Below are positions 47,001-59,945 of a DNA stretch of 64,000 bases, in pieces. The stretch covers positions 137,782,615 through 137,846,614 of the forward strand of contig OW121848.1 in assembly GCA_933228895.1 (NCBI GenBank), in the 5' to 3' direction. The position numbers and the translations under genes were made by a program. Under the pieces are notes generated by a model that saw only the letters and a list, made by a program, of their open reading frames with translations, did not search any database and was not told the DNA's origin. How positions within the stretch are numbered: the stretch's first letter is position 1; every line of letters begins with the position of its first letter. The stretch comes from Platycnemis pennipes (Eukaryota; Arthropoda; Insecta; Odonata; Platycnemididae).

Positions 47001-49017
47001 AAATGCTAACAGTTATTTTATTTGGTTGATAATTTCGAGATTGCCGACAGATCGGGTTTAATGATGCACATCACAGACAAAGTCGATCAGCTGCTTGGAG
47101 TGTGAATTACGAAAACGGCAAAACGATCCGTAGCGCAGCAGTTACATTACGAAAATATTAATTTAAGTAGCAGGTGATGAATAAAAAATCTAAAACACAA
47201 AAAGTTGTGAATCATGCGTGCTAAAATACTTATCGAGTTGTTTTGAAATACTTTTTACTCAATATTTACTGAACAACTACCTAGTTATCGGTTATTGGAA
47301 CTGGGATCGAGAAGTGCCCATATGGATTTATTAACGAGATAGATCTCTCACTAAAGCAAGGGTGCCTACCACTCCCCAAACTCAGCACCTCACCCCTTTA
47401 TCTGAAAATACAACGCCCAAAATTGTCACAGTTTTGTTGCGTGAATAATTTTCTTTTTACTGCTCCATGTCGTAATATTTTGGATAAAACATAAACTGTG
47501 CACAAAAATAAATAAAAACTGTGCCTGCGCTAATTACCTTTGCGTACTATTCGTCACTGAAATACATCAAGTGAAATTAAGTGGTGCAGTTCGTGATATG
47601 AAACACCCATCTTGTGCGATATTGTGGTGTATTTTTCCTTTAAAAGATTCCAGGAACAAAATTAGGAGAGCGATTGATGGTGTGAAGTATAAAAAATATC
47701 GCCAATAGGGGAAAACAACTGAAATTCTATTACGAATTAATGAGCGTAATTTTCTTGATCCTCAGTTTTGCCATGCCAACAAGAAGGTGAGAAAAGAAAT
47801 TATAGGTTTCGTCCTCCTTTCGACCTTCTCCCAGCAGTCTTTCCCTGAAATCCGTCGCAGTTTCCTTTCATTCCGTTATTCCACTGCACCTCTTGCCTCA
47901 CCCCTGATGAAACGACTCCCCAGGTGACACAGCGGACAAATATGCATATCTCGACCGCAAGAGAAAAAAAACAGTCGAGCGGCAGCACTATCATATTCAG
48001 AAGTAACGGTAGCTTGGGTACTCAGAAAAACCGGAGAACTCTGACGCCAGGGTGACTTGCTGCGGGATTACAGCATAAGTTTCCATGTCACAAGTAACCC
48101 ACTTATGCCGAGTATATTGGCAGCAAGTCAAATCGAGAAAGAGGATTTTGTCACAACTTATATTACCAGTAACATAGAAATTGCTTATTTGATCCCAATT
48201 TAAAAATTCAATTCATCCTCGGCTGTTTTCCATCCTTTTACTGAACTGAAAGAGACGTGGTGGTAGAATTAGGTTACACTATTATTTAACTGCTGCGTTT
48301 GAATCGCATTACCTAACCTAAACTTAATTCTGAGACAAAACGTCATCCATGCCCAAGGTGAAATTATTCAAACCGAGGACCTATCGTTTACCGGAGCTGC
48401 GGAACCAAAGTCGTCGGTAGATACAATAGGGAGGATCCTTACACTTAAAATGATTCCATGAACAAAATTAGGAGAGCAGTAATTGAGTGACTAGGGGACT
48501 GGCGGCACCAACTTTAAGACTGGGAAGCTGAGAGAGAAACGGAAATTATTCCCCAAGCAAAGAAGTTTTAATGACTACCAAATGCAGAAGAGTCACTTCA
48601 CGGTTAAAAAGGGTGTATCACACCCGTGAGGCTGGAATTAATGGGCAAACTATAGGCTCACCTTCTCCTCTACGCATTATAGCAATCGCCCCGGTCGGCA
48701 CAAGCATGCAACAAGTTTAAAGCGAGACTTTTCTTGCCGAAAATCTCATGCGACATCACTCCATCCACTTCCTCCCCACCTGGAGATCTACATCGCGAAC
48801 TTTCATTAGGTACAATGACGCTATTTAGTTTTGGAGCAAACATTGGATTTACATTCGCATCAAGGCAACTAGTTGGCATAACAAGCCCGTGGCACACTGC
48901 AACCCCAGTGATAGCTGATAGAACTAGTTTCGGAGTTGCAGCAAATTCGAATGTTTAAATTTATTTAGGATTAATAACAGATTAGGTTACCACGACGGGC
49001 GGCATACTCATCGACTA
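44051..49017. other. intergenic, no gene recognised
   Basis: AT-rich. Holds a partial SINE (46548-46745) and a short dispersed phrase, GAACAAAATTAGGAGAGC, present at about 47652 and 48460. Open frames are short and unrelated to known families. Confidence 0.5.
46548..46745 (+). mobile_element. SINE, tRNA-like head
   Basis: GTGAGGTGGCTAGAACACTGG resembles an A box and GAGTTAGAATCTCGG a B box; then a body ending CCCCTTGGATTGG and CCCTTGGCGCC, shared with the other GGACGTTAAA-family copies. The tail part is missing or diverged. Confidence 0.5.
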
Positions 49018-51403
49018 AAGCCGTGTCCGAAACGGCATCTATGCGCCCTTGAAGGGCACTTGGCCGGCGGCGGCCATCTTGCGAAGTGCGTCCGAAACGG
49101 TAGGGGGCTGGTCAAGGGCCCTTGGGACGGGCTCGGAGCCAAGGGTGCAACCGATGTACACTTTCGCACCCTTCTCGTTGCGCGCTCGGCCATCTTGAGG
49201 TGGATTTCCCATAATGCCTCACTTCGCGCTTGATTCGAGCTCGTTAGCGCGTGTCCGTAAACTGAAGAGACGAATATATCGCATCTTCATTCGTGTGTCG
49301 CAATACCGTCTAGAGACGTAAAATATTTTATTATCTTTCCATTTTCTTGTATTACAATAATCCTTGAGTCCATTTATTTTTCCGCAAAGAGGGTTAAGAA
49401 AAATGTATTAAAATAATTAGCTTGAGAAAGAAGGATATTGTAAATCTTTTCCGTAAAACGGAATTTATTGGCGAAAGTACGGTGGTAACCTACTGTGTAT
49501 TTACTAATATTAAACTCACAGTTATAAACAACCACTAGAAATTATTTCATGTGTTTTCGTTGTAGCCATGCGGCAAGTTACATTGAGCATTATATTTATC
49601 AGCTAACAGAAGAAATGCATCTGGAGTTAATTTAACATGCATTTTGAATGTTCTACGCATAATTGAAATTACTTATACTGTGAAAAGTAATAATTGGAGA
49701 AGGCATAATGTAAATTGATATTAATCTATATATGACTATATATAAGGTATAAAATTTTATTTTTCTGTTATGCACGGCAAATAATGGTGTCAAAAATTTC
49801 CCGAGGAGAAAGGTGTCCAGAGATGGGAATCAGACCACGGACCTTTGGCTTGTCAACATCACAACCTAGCCAGTATTCCTTATGTAATTTTAGTATGATC
49901 TATAGGAGCTAGGTTTCATTCGCCTTTAATTATGATCAGACAAGGATGGAATTTATAACGTTTATAAGGTCATCAAGAAAGCCACTGGTCATGAGTATAT
50001 ATATCCTATAATTTTTACGAAGGATGATAAGCCACATTTTTCCACCGACACTTTTCAGCACTTGTTTTCCGTGTCCTAATTTAACTCTAAAACGGCATTG
50101 ATCCTCCTAAAATTCTATTTGGATACGGGAATTTTGAGTAGTGGGGTGGTCTTTAAATTGCTCCGGCAATAAAGAGGTTTGGATCCCGGTCCAAGAAGCC
50201 TTTTTTTGAAACAGCACCTATGCCATTTAATTAATTTTAATGCATGTAATGTATGCCGTTTTATTAATTTAAGTGGTAAATTTCAACACAATAACGTGGT
50301 TCGATCATGAATCTGAATTTCGCATTCAGATTGAAGGAGTAGCTTTACTTGGGCTTCGTTTACAAGTGTGTCTTTTTATCTCTGGGACAAAAGCTACGAC
50401 TTTAGGCAATAATATTTTAAAGTAGTTATTAGAGTATATTTTAAATAGACTGATACTTTTACGAGAACGGATAGCAGCAATCGTATCAAATAGGTGTCAC
50501 GGGGTTGTTTATTTCGTTCAATTGAGTTAATAACATGCTCATGCATAACACGTCATCTTGCTCACCCGTGTTTGGAAATAATTTTTGTGTATTATGAAAG
50601 AAATTGTTTCAAATGACTAACAGATAATGCCGTAAACTTACTCCATAGATTATTTGTAAGATGCTATGAATATACATGAACTTAATTGTGCGGGTCATCA
50701 GTTCCCGAGCACAGCGATAAAAAAAACCTTTTGCTAGAATATACGTATTTACTACGAAACAAAATTTATATTAATTTAAAATGAAACTGACTACATGTGA
50801 AAATAACGAACACTCTGGAATTTATCAACAAAGGTATTTACCATTTATGCAAATGGAAAGATTCTATCCAAAATACATATAAGTATAAGAAAGGTAAATT
50901 GAAAATAAAGACAGCACCCAAGGTAGTAAGCAAGAAGGGTTTATATTTGACATGGAGTGAAAGTTACTTATACTAATTCTAAGTGCCAGTTCAGAAAGCT
51001 AATTTAAAACAAGTTTTTTATGCGGCGATGCAGAAAATGGAGAAAATATTTTACATGAAATGAATTCATTTTATTTAATGTAATTCAAGTATTCACTGAT
51101 CTAGTTACCAAAAAATATCACCTACAGTCCACTAGCAGTAAACATTAACACTTTATAATATTGAAAACTTGAAAAATTTGAATTTCTGAAGGGAAAGCGA
51201 ACATATATAACATAGAAATCACGATAGTCTGACCGTGATCGAAAGCAAAAAAACCGCCTTCCCACCACTGCAACTGAAAATCATAGCTCATTTGTTCCCG
51301 GTACTTTTTTTCGCCGTAGATGTCTCTGGGAGTCTCTCCCCAAGTGCGCACAAGGGCCCTTGAGACCCCTAGGCCCTCGGCCCTTCCGTTTCGGACACGG
51401 CTT
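49018..51403. mobile_element. 2.4-kb element with 18-bp terminal inverted repeats
   Basis: The left end AAGCCGTGTCCGAAACGG (49018-49035) is perfectly mirrored at the right end (51386-51403). The GC-rich subterminal regions share CAAGGGCCCTTG; the left end holds a second GTCCGAAACGGTAGGGGGC at 49090. The interior (49240-51300) is AT-rich, with no open frame over 60 codons, so the element is non-autonomous or decayed. No clear target duplication; the superfamily is not assigned. Confidence 0.7.
49800..50215. repeat. two tRNA-like segments inside the 49-51 kb element
   Basis: 50185-50210 reads AGAGGTTTGGATCCCGGTCC, a good B box, with GGGGTGGTCTTTAAATTGCT upstream. 49820-49870 (GATGGGAATCAGACCACGGA) looks like an inverted B box. 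These are likely SINE insertions within the larger element. Confidence 0.35.
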
Positions 51404-54400
51404 AAGCCGAAGGACCCTCCTCTTCACCGGAAACGGATGTGTTTCGCAGCCATGAAATGGATTTTCTGGGTGCGGGCAATCCGAGCCAAAAGAACCGGCC
51501 ACGGTTGCAGGCTCATGTTTTACTGCGTCACATGATTCACCTGAGCCTCTCAGCCATTTATTCACTGAAACACTGAACTTAACTGTTCACACATGGTTCC
51601 CACCATGCTATTCCAGCGGACACAAGCTAAAATAATCCAGGCATTGCCCATACATTTTGCCGCACCAGATGAATAGAAGCCGTTTTCGACATCATCGTTT
51701 CACTTAGCGGCGATAAAATTAAATCCCTGGAATGGTGGTTTGGTTGCCTCTCCTATTGAAAATTTTGTTGAAAGGTCTCGCTTTTAGGAAATGATTAAAA
51801 GTTCCTCACAATCAGACCACTAAACGGACAGGGGAAAATATAAAGAATACTTGAGGGATCTCAGATTTTCCCGGATTACTGACAGGAGGAAGAATTCTCG
51901 TGTTTCCCACCTAGTCGCAGTGTTATTCGCCCATCAGGCTGTCCGCCATCGTCCTCAGGCCAGAGTCATGATTTAGCATTCACCCTGAGGAATATGGTGA
52001 ACTACACTGCGAATCGTTGGGAAACCCCAGAATTTTCCTCCAATAAAGAATACTTGTCAACAGATAAACAACTCAAAGAACACTGATGACATATGATAAA
52101 TCTTCTAGTCGCTCATAGAAAGCACCGAGATGACTACCATCTTAGTAATCTTCATCAGAGTTTCCGTCCTGCAGTTCAGTTCGCGGTAAAATAGGCAACA
52201 TTCCACCATTTGTATTTTTTATTCAATATTCAGCCAGCCTAGCCCTATTTTCTCCCTTCAATAACACATCCTTTGCGAACGGCACTTTACATTCTCCCAT
52301 GGCGAATGGAAATGACAAAAACTCGCATTCAGTAATATTAAAGCTACTTCCCAAAATAATCTTGAGGTCATCATTTATGTTCCAGCGATAAAGAAGGATT
52401 CAAAATAGAAATGAACCCAGATTGAGAGTACAGCATCTCTGGCAGCAGAATAAAGATAACAGTTAGGAAAGCGCAACGGGCAATGGCGGGAGAAATTTAG
52501 ACCTGTTCACGAAATATCAGCCAAAACTCTGCGAAGAAAAATATATTTTGGAATTTAGGAGGCTTTGAAACGCGCTTCAACCCAGCCTTTGAACCATTCA
52601 CCAGAAAAATGATCTAGAGAATGGTCTTGGGGAGAGAAGGGATCTTCGGAACAATAGCCACTAACAATCGAGGAAGCTGGTATGAGGGACAATGGGGACG
52701 GCGTGAAAGGCTGGAACGCGAAACGATTTTATAATTTTTTCCCATAAAATTTTTCCCCAATAGCATAAACATGGGAGCCAAACGAATCGGCAAATCCGTA
52801 CTTGGCCTGTTTTTCCACGACGGTGCAGAGAATGTTTCGGTCAAATGAAGAAGCAGGTGGCACCTGCCTCTCTAGGTAAACCAGTATTAGAGTTTCCATG
52901 GATTCCTTTTACAGGGTGTGCAAACTTAGTCATTCATGAACGCTCATACGCAGAAAGCGGACTTAACGAAGATCCATCGCAACTAAGTTGTTTTTCAGAT
53001 ATAATTCTAACGTACTTTCAGATATCTTTCCATAAAACTTTCTATCACCCTTAATGAATACAGGTAACCCAAAATGTCCGTCTCTCAACAAACTGCTCTT
53101 ATCCCCTGCAAGTGGGCGTATAGGCTTGACCAACAGAAATGTATGAAAAATGCCATAAAATCTCTTTAAATATCTAGGTCGCATATTCGCCTATTAGAGA
53201 CGCTGATTTACCTCATTCCATTTTCCAAGCCTTCTTTCTATTAAAATTTCTTTGTGATGATGGAAAAATATTTTATTTCGCCTAAGATTGGCACAAAACG
53301 TTTCATTAGTAAACCAAAACTCTGAAAAACAAAGAAAATGGATAAGTCCATAGAGAAAGCGTAATCTTCCTGGAAGGACATCTACATGTCATAATATTCG
53401 AATCTTTGTGACATATTAATATAATATGCATATAATATTTAATTAATTCATTTCGCTATACGCGTGATCTAGTTACCGCCGTTGCTGAATTGCTGAATGA
53501 GAGGGCCATTTGAATTACATAAAACAGTGTGATTGCCGCAGACGTCACCTGGAACGCCTCTGTAAAAAAAACACTGCATTATCGAGGCAAACACACACTC
53601 GTCTGTATGGAACATGGTCTAAATGTACATGAGTATATAAAAAAATAGAATAATATGGCGGCATAGACAATCACTCGATTCGATGGGCTCGATCTAAATC
53701 CGCTCTCGTGCAAATTGCGAGAGGCTTTCAACTCTTCTGATCGCCGGTTACCCTGATGTGACGCAGTAATAGTGTCAATGCCGCTGGAAGAGAACCACCC
53801 TTTTTGCCCCGGAGGGTGTGGCGACATCCAGGCCTTCGCCTGTCACTCTCGCCGTCCGTCGCCACCCCTTCCTCTTCTCCCACCTCTCTCGCCAACCCTT
53901 AGCCCACCCCCGCATAGCTGGAGCGAAATGAATGGAAAGAGGGCGACTGGGAAAAAAGAACGGAAACCAGGTAACGAGGATAAAGCGTCGGACTGTAATG
54001 TCAGTAATCCTCGAGAATGCAAGATCACGCTCGTAGTAATAAAAAGTTGCTAGCAGGTATCACTTCGCGCGAGTTAAGATTTCATCACTTGAAAGCACCT
54101 CAAGCATTTGGGTATCGACGTAAGGAGGTCTGAGCGCTGAACTGAACGAGATGCGGAATAAAATCTTACCGATTCGAACGTTGCAGAAGAGCAGAAAGTG
54201 CCACACGACTAGCAGAAGGTTTCGTAATGGGATTCAATCGATACACGAATTCAGAGATTAAGGCTAACCCGGGATGAACGTCGATTACCGCTTCGAAGGA
54301 ACAACTCTTTATCTCACGACAGAGCAGTACGCAAGACTGCACCAATAAAGGAAGACAACAGATTAACCGATACAAGCGACCCTAACTACTACACATACCA

Positions 54401-54755
54401 CGCAATCAAGGCAGTAAGGAATAGGTGACGCAACCATTCAAGCCATTCGTAAAAAAATGCAAATCAACCACTATCCTTGATAGTTAAGGACAGTTACTTC
54501 AAATATATATATGAGTCAATACCAGATCCTTCATAATCCTTTACTATACGGTCTTCCAATGACAGTGAAAAAACTTAGAGATTCATATTTCACAAAGTAA
54601 GAGGGTTGAAAGGTTTGCTATTTAGTTCATGATCGTTTTTTAAACGGGGATTGGGTTGGTGTAGTTGCTATTCAGTATATATAGTACTTGTCTCTCATAT
54701 CGTGGAACTAGGTTAAACCGTAGGCAGTGGAAGACATTTTCCAACGCTAAATCTG
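51404..54755. other. intergenic, nothing recognised
   Basis: No conserved coding frame, RNA gene or bounded repeat. There is a C-rich stretch at 53860-53920 (CACCCCTTCCTCTTCTCCCA) with simple composition only. Confidence 0.5.
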
Positions 54756-54759
54756 TCCA

Positions 54760-54990
54760 CACTTGAGTGGTGCATTGAGAGAACTTCAAGTTCAGTATTC
54801 CGTCCGTTAGATAGGACGTTAAACTGTGCACCCCTTGGCGCCTTCCATTAAGAATAGGTTAATGACGACACCAAGTTTCTTTCCACGCTTCCTGCAAAAT
54901 ACTCTCCTCTCCTAAAATACACACTTATCCTAAATGGCGCAAAAGACCTAAGCTCTAGGTCGCCTCTCCCGATTAACTACAACTAATGCT
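54760..54990 (+). mobile_element. SINE, GGACGTTAAA family, copy 2
   Basis: Contains TCCGTTAGATAGGACGTTAA, CTGTGCACCCCTTGGCGCCT, CACTTATCCTAAATGGCGC and GACCTAAGCTCTAGGTCGCC, in the same order as 41481-41715, then CAACTAATGC. Confidence 0.68.
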
Positions 54991-55447
54991 TTTCACACGA
55001 TTTAATGATGAAGAGTAACTTGAATAAATAATAATTCCTAAAAAGTACTCCTGCGATCCGACGGTGATTTACGATCGTTCTCCTCACTGTTATACAGATG
55101 CAGATTTAAAAAAAACTAATCATCAAATACTTGGTTCCCATACAGATTTCAGGTCAACCCTATTTCCAGATTCCATTTTCACGTCGAAAAATTGAGGCTG
55201 TGTGAACTGGAGCAATGGATACTCGCAAAACGGATTCAGCCGGAAACGGAGCCAGCCAAACCATATTCACTTTCACGAATTCCTCGAGCATCATCGGACC
55301 TGTGTCAGGTCAAGAATAAGCGATTCCAGAAATTTCAATATTACTAGCATTTTTCTATATTTCCAGTTTCTCCGCCTTTGTGAGTGCTCCTTGTCTGCTT
55401 ATCCAATTAGACTAAGAAAACCCTTCATGTTATTTTACATTTTTTTG

Positions 55448-55640
55448 CTCATTTTGTTTACTTTAGGCAGCTGTTCATTTTGTTTACTTTAGGCTAGCTG
55501 TTCATTTTGTTTACTTTAGGCTAGCTGTTCATTTTGTTTACTTTAGGCTAGTTGTTCATTTTGTTTACTTTAGGCTAGCTGTTCATTTTGTTTACTTTAG
55601 GCTAGCTGTTCATTTTGTTTACTTTAGGCTAGTTGTTCAT
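55448..55640 (+). repeat. 27-bp minisatellite, six full copies plus partial ends
   Basis: Unit CTGTTCATTTTGTTTACTTT + AGGCTAG. Full copies start at 55471, 55498, 55525, 55552, 55579 and 55606, with partial units before and after. The first base is T instead of C at 55552 and 55633, exactly 81 bases apart, suggesting that a three-unit block was duplicated. Each unit holds TGTTTAC, the core forkhead-factor site. Confidence 0.95.
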
Positions 55641-56502
55641 GCACGTGCAAATTACTCCTTCGAGAAGACGTGGCCGGGAACCCATGTCACTTTCAATCAC
55701 GACGACGCACGCTTCATTGGCCGAAAATTGCAACGGGATAGGGAACGCCTTGACACGGTTAGATATTGGGAAACAAAAATAATAAAAGCTGTCCCATGCG
55801 GAGGAGGCTGCGGAAGTGCCGCAAAGCAAGAGGTATTTAATTGGCGAGTGGTGAATTACTTTGAGGATGCCCAAGAGACAGAACTCTCTCATCCTTTTAC
55901 GGAAAGACACGAATGCTTCTTTCTCCAATCGGATCAAACTGGGGAAACCCCCATTGGCCGGCGTGTTGAATGCGAGGGGGAGAAACTCCGTACCCGTAGT
56001 ATTCACTAAAAATCCTTACATTCAAAAAGGTAATTTGTAATTACATGTCTGAAAAAAATACCGCATTTCAATCACTGTTCGAACAACCCAACGAATACAG
56101 AAAGGCACACAAGAAGGAATTTAGGCTCGGCTGTGCTTGAACGCCGAACAATTACATCCAAATTTTGGGAGATAACCATGACCACGACTATACTCGATAT
56201 TTAAACATTCCGGTGTACTAAATACATTTCAAACTCACATAGATCGCATAAAATGCCAGTTTTGATTACCGCTGAAAAAATATGTCTCATGGATCTAGTA
56301 TCTGCTCTTCGCGCAGGACAAGGGTACGATTAACAATCGGATAAAGGTATTACAACCGCCATTTAAGGTAAACTTTTATAAGAAGCCTTAGCAACTAAAT
56401 GCTCTAAAATGTAGAACTCACTAGACTTGGAAATCGTCACCGAGGGGGCGAACATTTTCAGTAAGACAGAGGGCGCATACTTTTAAAGATTAATACTTTT
56501 CT

Positions 56503-56815
56503 GGCGATCGAGTGGGTGAGGTGACTTGGGTACTGACCTCACGTCCCGAATGCCTGGAACGCATTCCAGCAGGGATAGAGATTTTCCACTGGAGTTCTGG
56601 GTCTCACTTGAGAAACACATGTTGGAGACTTCCCACTCCGACAATCGACGGGACATTTGACCATTTAATCTCTATATCTGTGCACTCAACGGTGGATCCC
56701 TTAGCAACTTTCGTCTACAGTAGGTCAATGCCGACAGTTTCTCTCCACACTTGCTCCATTTCCAACGATAAAAACACCACCCACTTATCCTAAATGGCGG
56801 GATATGGTAAGTCGA
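56503..56815 (+). mobile_element. SINE, GGACGTTAAA family, copy 3 (with head)
   Basis: The head GTGGGTGAGGTGACTTGGGT is like that at 46548; the body has GGGACATTTGACC, GCCGACAGTTTCTCTCCACA and CACTTATCCTAAATGGCG. The GGACGTTAAA core itself has diverged. Confidence 0.55.
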
Positions 56816-57040
56816 GTTGTAAGCTGTTTATGCCTACGCGCTACTACTAATGCGCCAATATATTGCTTGTCATAAAATCTCACGGTAAGATAGGTTACTG
56901 CGAAAGCTAACGGAATAAGGAGAAATGATCAAGGAAAAAACGTACGAAGCTGTTTCCCTCCAGATTTCTTTGCAAATTTCCACTCAATTTATTTTATAGA
57001 TACTATACTCATATATCACATACGAGTATACGACCTGTCA

Positions 57041-57484
57041 GCAGGCACTTAGCCGGGAGGGGGGGGGGGGGGCTCCTAAATTTTTTTAGTAATTTTGTTG
57101 ATGTGATTTTAATGTGATGTGGGCATGATAATCGGGATTACACTGCATATAATTCAAGTGTTAAGTGTCTTGAAACGTGATCACTAGTTTGATGCATGTG
57201 TGTGGTTAATAACTGTTCTTTTTAATCTGATATGTATGCATGCGTTGAACTTCTGTTCTGGGGGCGGTCTAATAACCTGCTTCACGATAAGGTTGGCAGT
57301 GAACTCTACCAGTGAGAAGAGATAGGAATGGACACCGTGAAATTAAATACCAAGCACTGAAAATTAGGGGAAGAGATTTGTAACATGTCGGCACCGAACG
57401 GGCGAGGCTGATTTGTTTCATTTTACGCTGCACTAGACTTAGCCCCTCACTCCCCCCCGAAGCAAATTTCTGGCTACGTGCCTG
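57041..57484. mobile_element. hAT-like non-autonomous element
   Basis: The left end GCAGGCACTTAGCC and the right end GGCTACGTGCCTGC are inverted repeats with one mismatch. It is flanked by CCTGTCA at 57034-57040 and 57485-57491 (7 bp; the eighth base differs). A run of 14 G (57059-57072) near the left end is matched by TCCCCCCCGA near the right. 444 bases, no coding frame. Confidence 0.7.
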
Positions 57485-57491
57485 CCTGTCA

Positions 57492-59714
57492 CGGTCAACC
57501 CCTACGCTAGAACATATAGCTATATAAACACCACCTTTTATTTAGTTTTCGAGCACAGCTTGAGCATGAATCTTTATAATATTTGTTTACTAAAAGTTTC
57601 AATCCTTTGATAAGTAAAAGTTATGAAGATACTACTTGTTTGGCAGAAATTTAAACAATTTACGATTGTATTTCGATTGAGCTCTCCAAAATTCACAAGC
57701 TCATTTTGCCCCGAATCGTATCTGCTTCAAAGTACGAAACATTGAGCATTTGGGTGGAAAATTTTTTCCATATTTTTTTCTAGTAAGCCGTCATAATTTG
57801 TTTGATGTAGGCTACTACTATGCATATTTAAGGTTCGGAAATAAGTGAAAAAATTTGCTTAAATTCGCTAACGCGATTCGTCAGGCGAATGCAGCGCTGG
57901 CGTATTGATTTATAAAATGAAGCAAAGAAGCCTGAAGCAGGAGCCGGATTTTAACGATGAAGAGAGAAAATACCTCCAGCATTTGGAAAAAAATTGAAGG
58001 GAATGGCACCATATTAAGCGAAATGGAAGTGAATGTAGTTTGGGGAGGGGAGGGTTGCATTTCCGGAAAAGCCCCTTCAGACATCTCGCGCTAAGCCCTC
58101 GCGTTACGATTTTTTGGCTATTAATGCTTCCCAGGAAAAGTTAGTAGGCCTAGTGAAAGGAACTGACCGTACTACCTTGAATAACTTGGCTGTGTGAATT
58201 TCACACACCTTGCGGCTTTGTGCGAGGAGAGCATCACCCTCACCAATGAAACCAACCATCGGGTTCATCATTTAGTGAGCGAGTGGCAAAAATGAAAAAA
58301 AATAAGCTGATTCGTCACATCGCAAGGCACCGGTAGTTCATTAGGAGAAATATAGCAGGGAAAACAGAAAGTAAGTTCCCACGACATTCACAAAGGGTAA
58401 GAGATGACACCATGGGATAAGTAGAACAAATGAAAATTGATGTGGGAAAGAGGAGATAATTATTGACCGGGACTTAAATACGCCCGATATGGCGCGCGTG
58501 CCTCAACCACATCTTCCGGAGTCGTACTTTCGGCTAAAGAATGAATGTCGCTTTCAACGCTATTGACGAAAATAACTTCAACAGTGTCATTCAAACAAAA
58601 TGAACTTCCCATTGGTAAGAAGAATCGAAGTGATGCTTGAACATTAATCGACATATTTTAAATGATCCCGGGAAGTTTCTTTACAGTACACTCAGCAACG
58701 ATGGAGTGCAAATGCCGGTAAAGAGCCCGAAAATTATATCTGGTAACTGATTCTGAGGCAGTATAATGGCAAGTTCTAAAATTATAAACTTAGTACTTTC
58801 CTTCTTTCTTATAGGAATAGAATTTATTAGTTGTCTAATAAGCAGCGACCTTCGGTGATAACATGATATATATAGGTATACACGAACATAAATTTAATTT
58901 CACAACTTGACCTACAACAATGAGTCGTAGCCTACTATTAATGAAATCGTTTAATGCAATACAAGTCTAAAAGTAACAATAATCAATAATAGAAAGTAAT
59001 GAAACAGACCGAAAAGAAACCATTAAATGCCTACTTCATTTAAATGAAAAAGATTGGCGGAAATGAAGCCCCATTCAAGTGCCAGAACTCACTTTAGCTC
59101 AAGGAGAACGAAAGTGGAATATAAAACAAGCTGCACCGAACTGTTTTTGTTCTCTTCTTCTGCGACATATATTGAGGCCGGAAAGACAACATTTCAGATT
59201 CCAGCCACGGAGGAAGGCGTCAAAAGGCCGAGAAACGCTCTTGCGTTTTATTCAATTCAGAAGGCGAGACGAATGCAGTCCCTGAAATCAAGGAGTCGGG
59301 AAAAAATAATAGATTGATTTGTATCAAAAAGATCATCAACAATCTAGGAACAATCGCACACGGATTTACGCAGTTGCTAAGCGAGAGCGGAAGGGATGTA
59401 GTGGGATAGAAGAATTTCCCCACGGGGTGTACAAGTAGAGGCGCGGCATAACGTAGAATAAAATATAATTTATTTCACTCATACAAATACACACAATTGT
59501 TTACGAAATCAAAACTAGAGTAAAATTAGGCACCCTAGAAGAAATACTTTCTTGATTTGGGGTTGCCATTCCTTGAATAAATTGGTTGTTTTTCAGCTAG
59601 CGTTTACGAAAATAATTATAAAATAATTACTGGCTTTTATATAATATAAGTATGTCGTTATAACATAATTTTGAATTGAAATTAGCATAAAAGTACAAGA
59701 TTCGCACAGCATAT
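57492..59714. other. intergenic, nothing recognised
   Basis: AT-rich with short open frames on both strands (for example 58460-58654 minus, 59054-59317 plus), none resembling a known family. Confidence 0.45.
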
Positions 59715-59945
59715 AGGCCGCTTTACACGATACAATTTTTTGTGCAATTTCTTGTACAAACTCTTGTATGAGGAAATTGTACCGTGTAAAGCGGCAAATT
59801 GTACGAACGCTTGTGCGATTGCCTGAATGACTGAATGGGAAATAGAACCTGTTAATTCCATTCAGACAAACGTACAATTTCGTTCAGGTTATACAAGCGT
59901 TTGTACAAGAAATTGTACAAAAAATTGTATCGTGTAAAGCGGCCT
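59715..59945. mobile_element. palindromic MITE with nested half-element
   Basis: AGGCCGCTTTACACGATACA starts the element and its exact complement ends it at 59945; the inverted arms extend about 45 bases (TTTTTTGTGCAATTTCTTG). A third end-like sequence, GTACCGTGTAAAGCGGC, at 59778-59794 makes the left 80 bases a complete small palindrome, as if two elements were nested. No target duplication found. Confidence 0.8.

Noticed and set aside
48310..48325. Telomere-type CCTAA repeat
   Set aside because: Only about two units (ACCTAACCTAAAC); expected by chance.
50180..50215. tRNA gene
   Set aside because: A B-box-like GGTTTGGATCCCGGTCC exists, but I could not fold a cloverleaf with an anticodon arm and acceptor stem.
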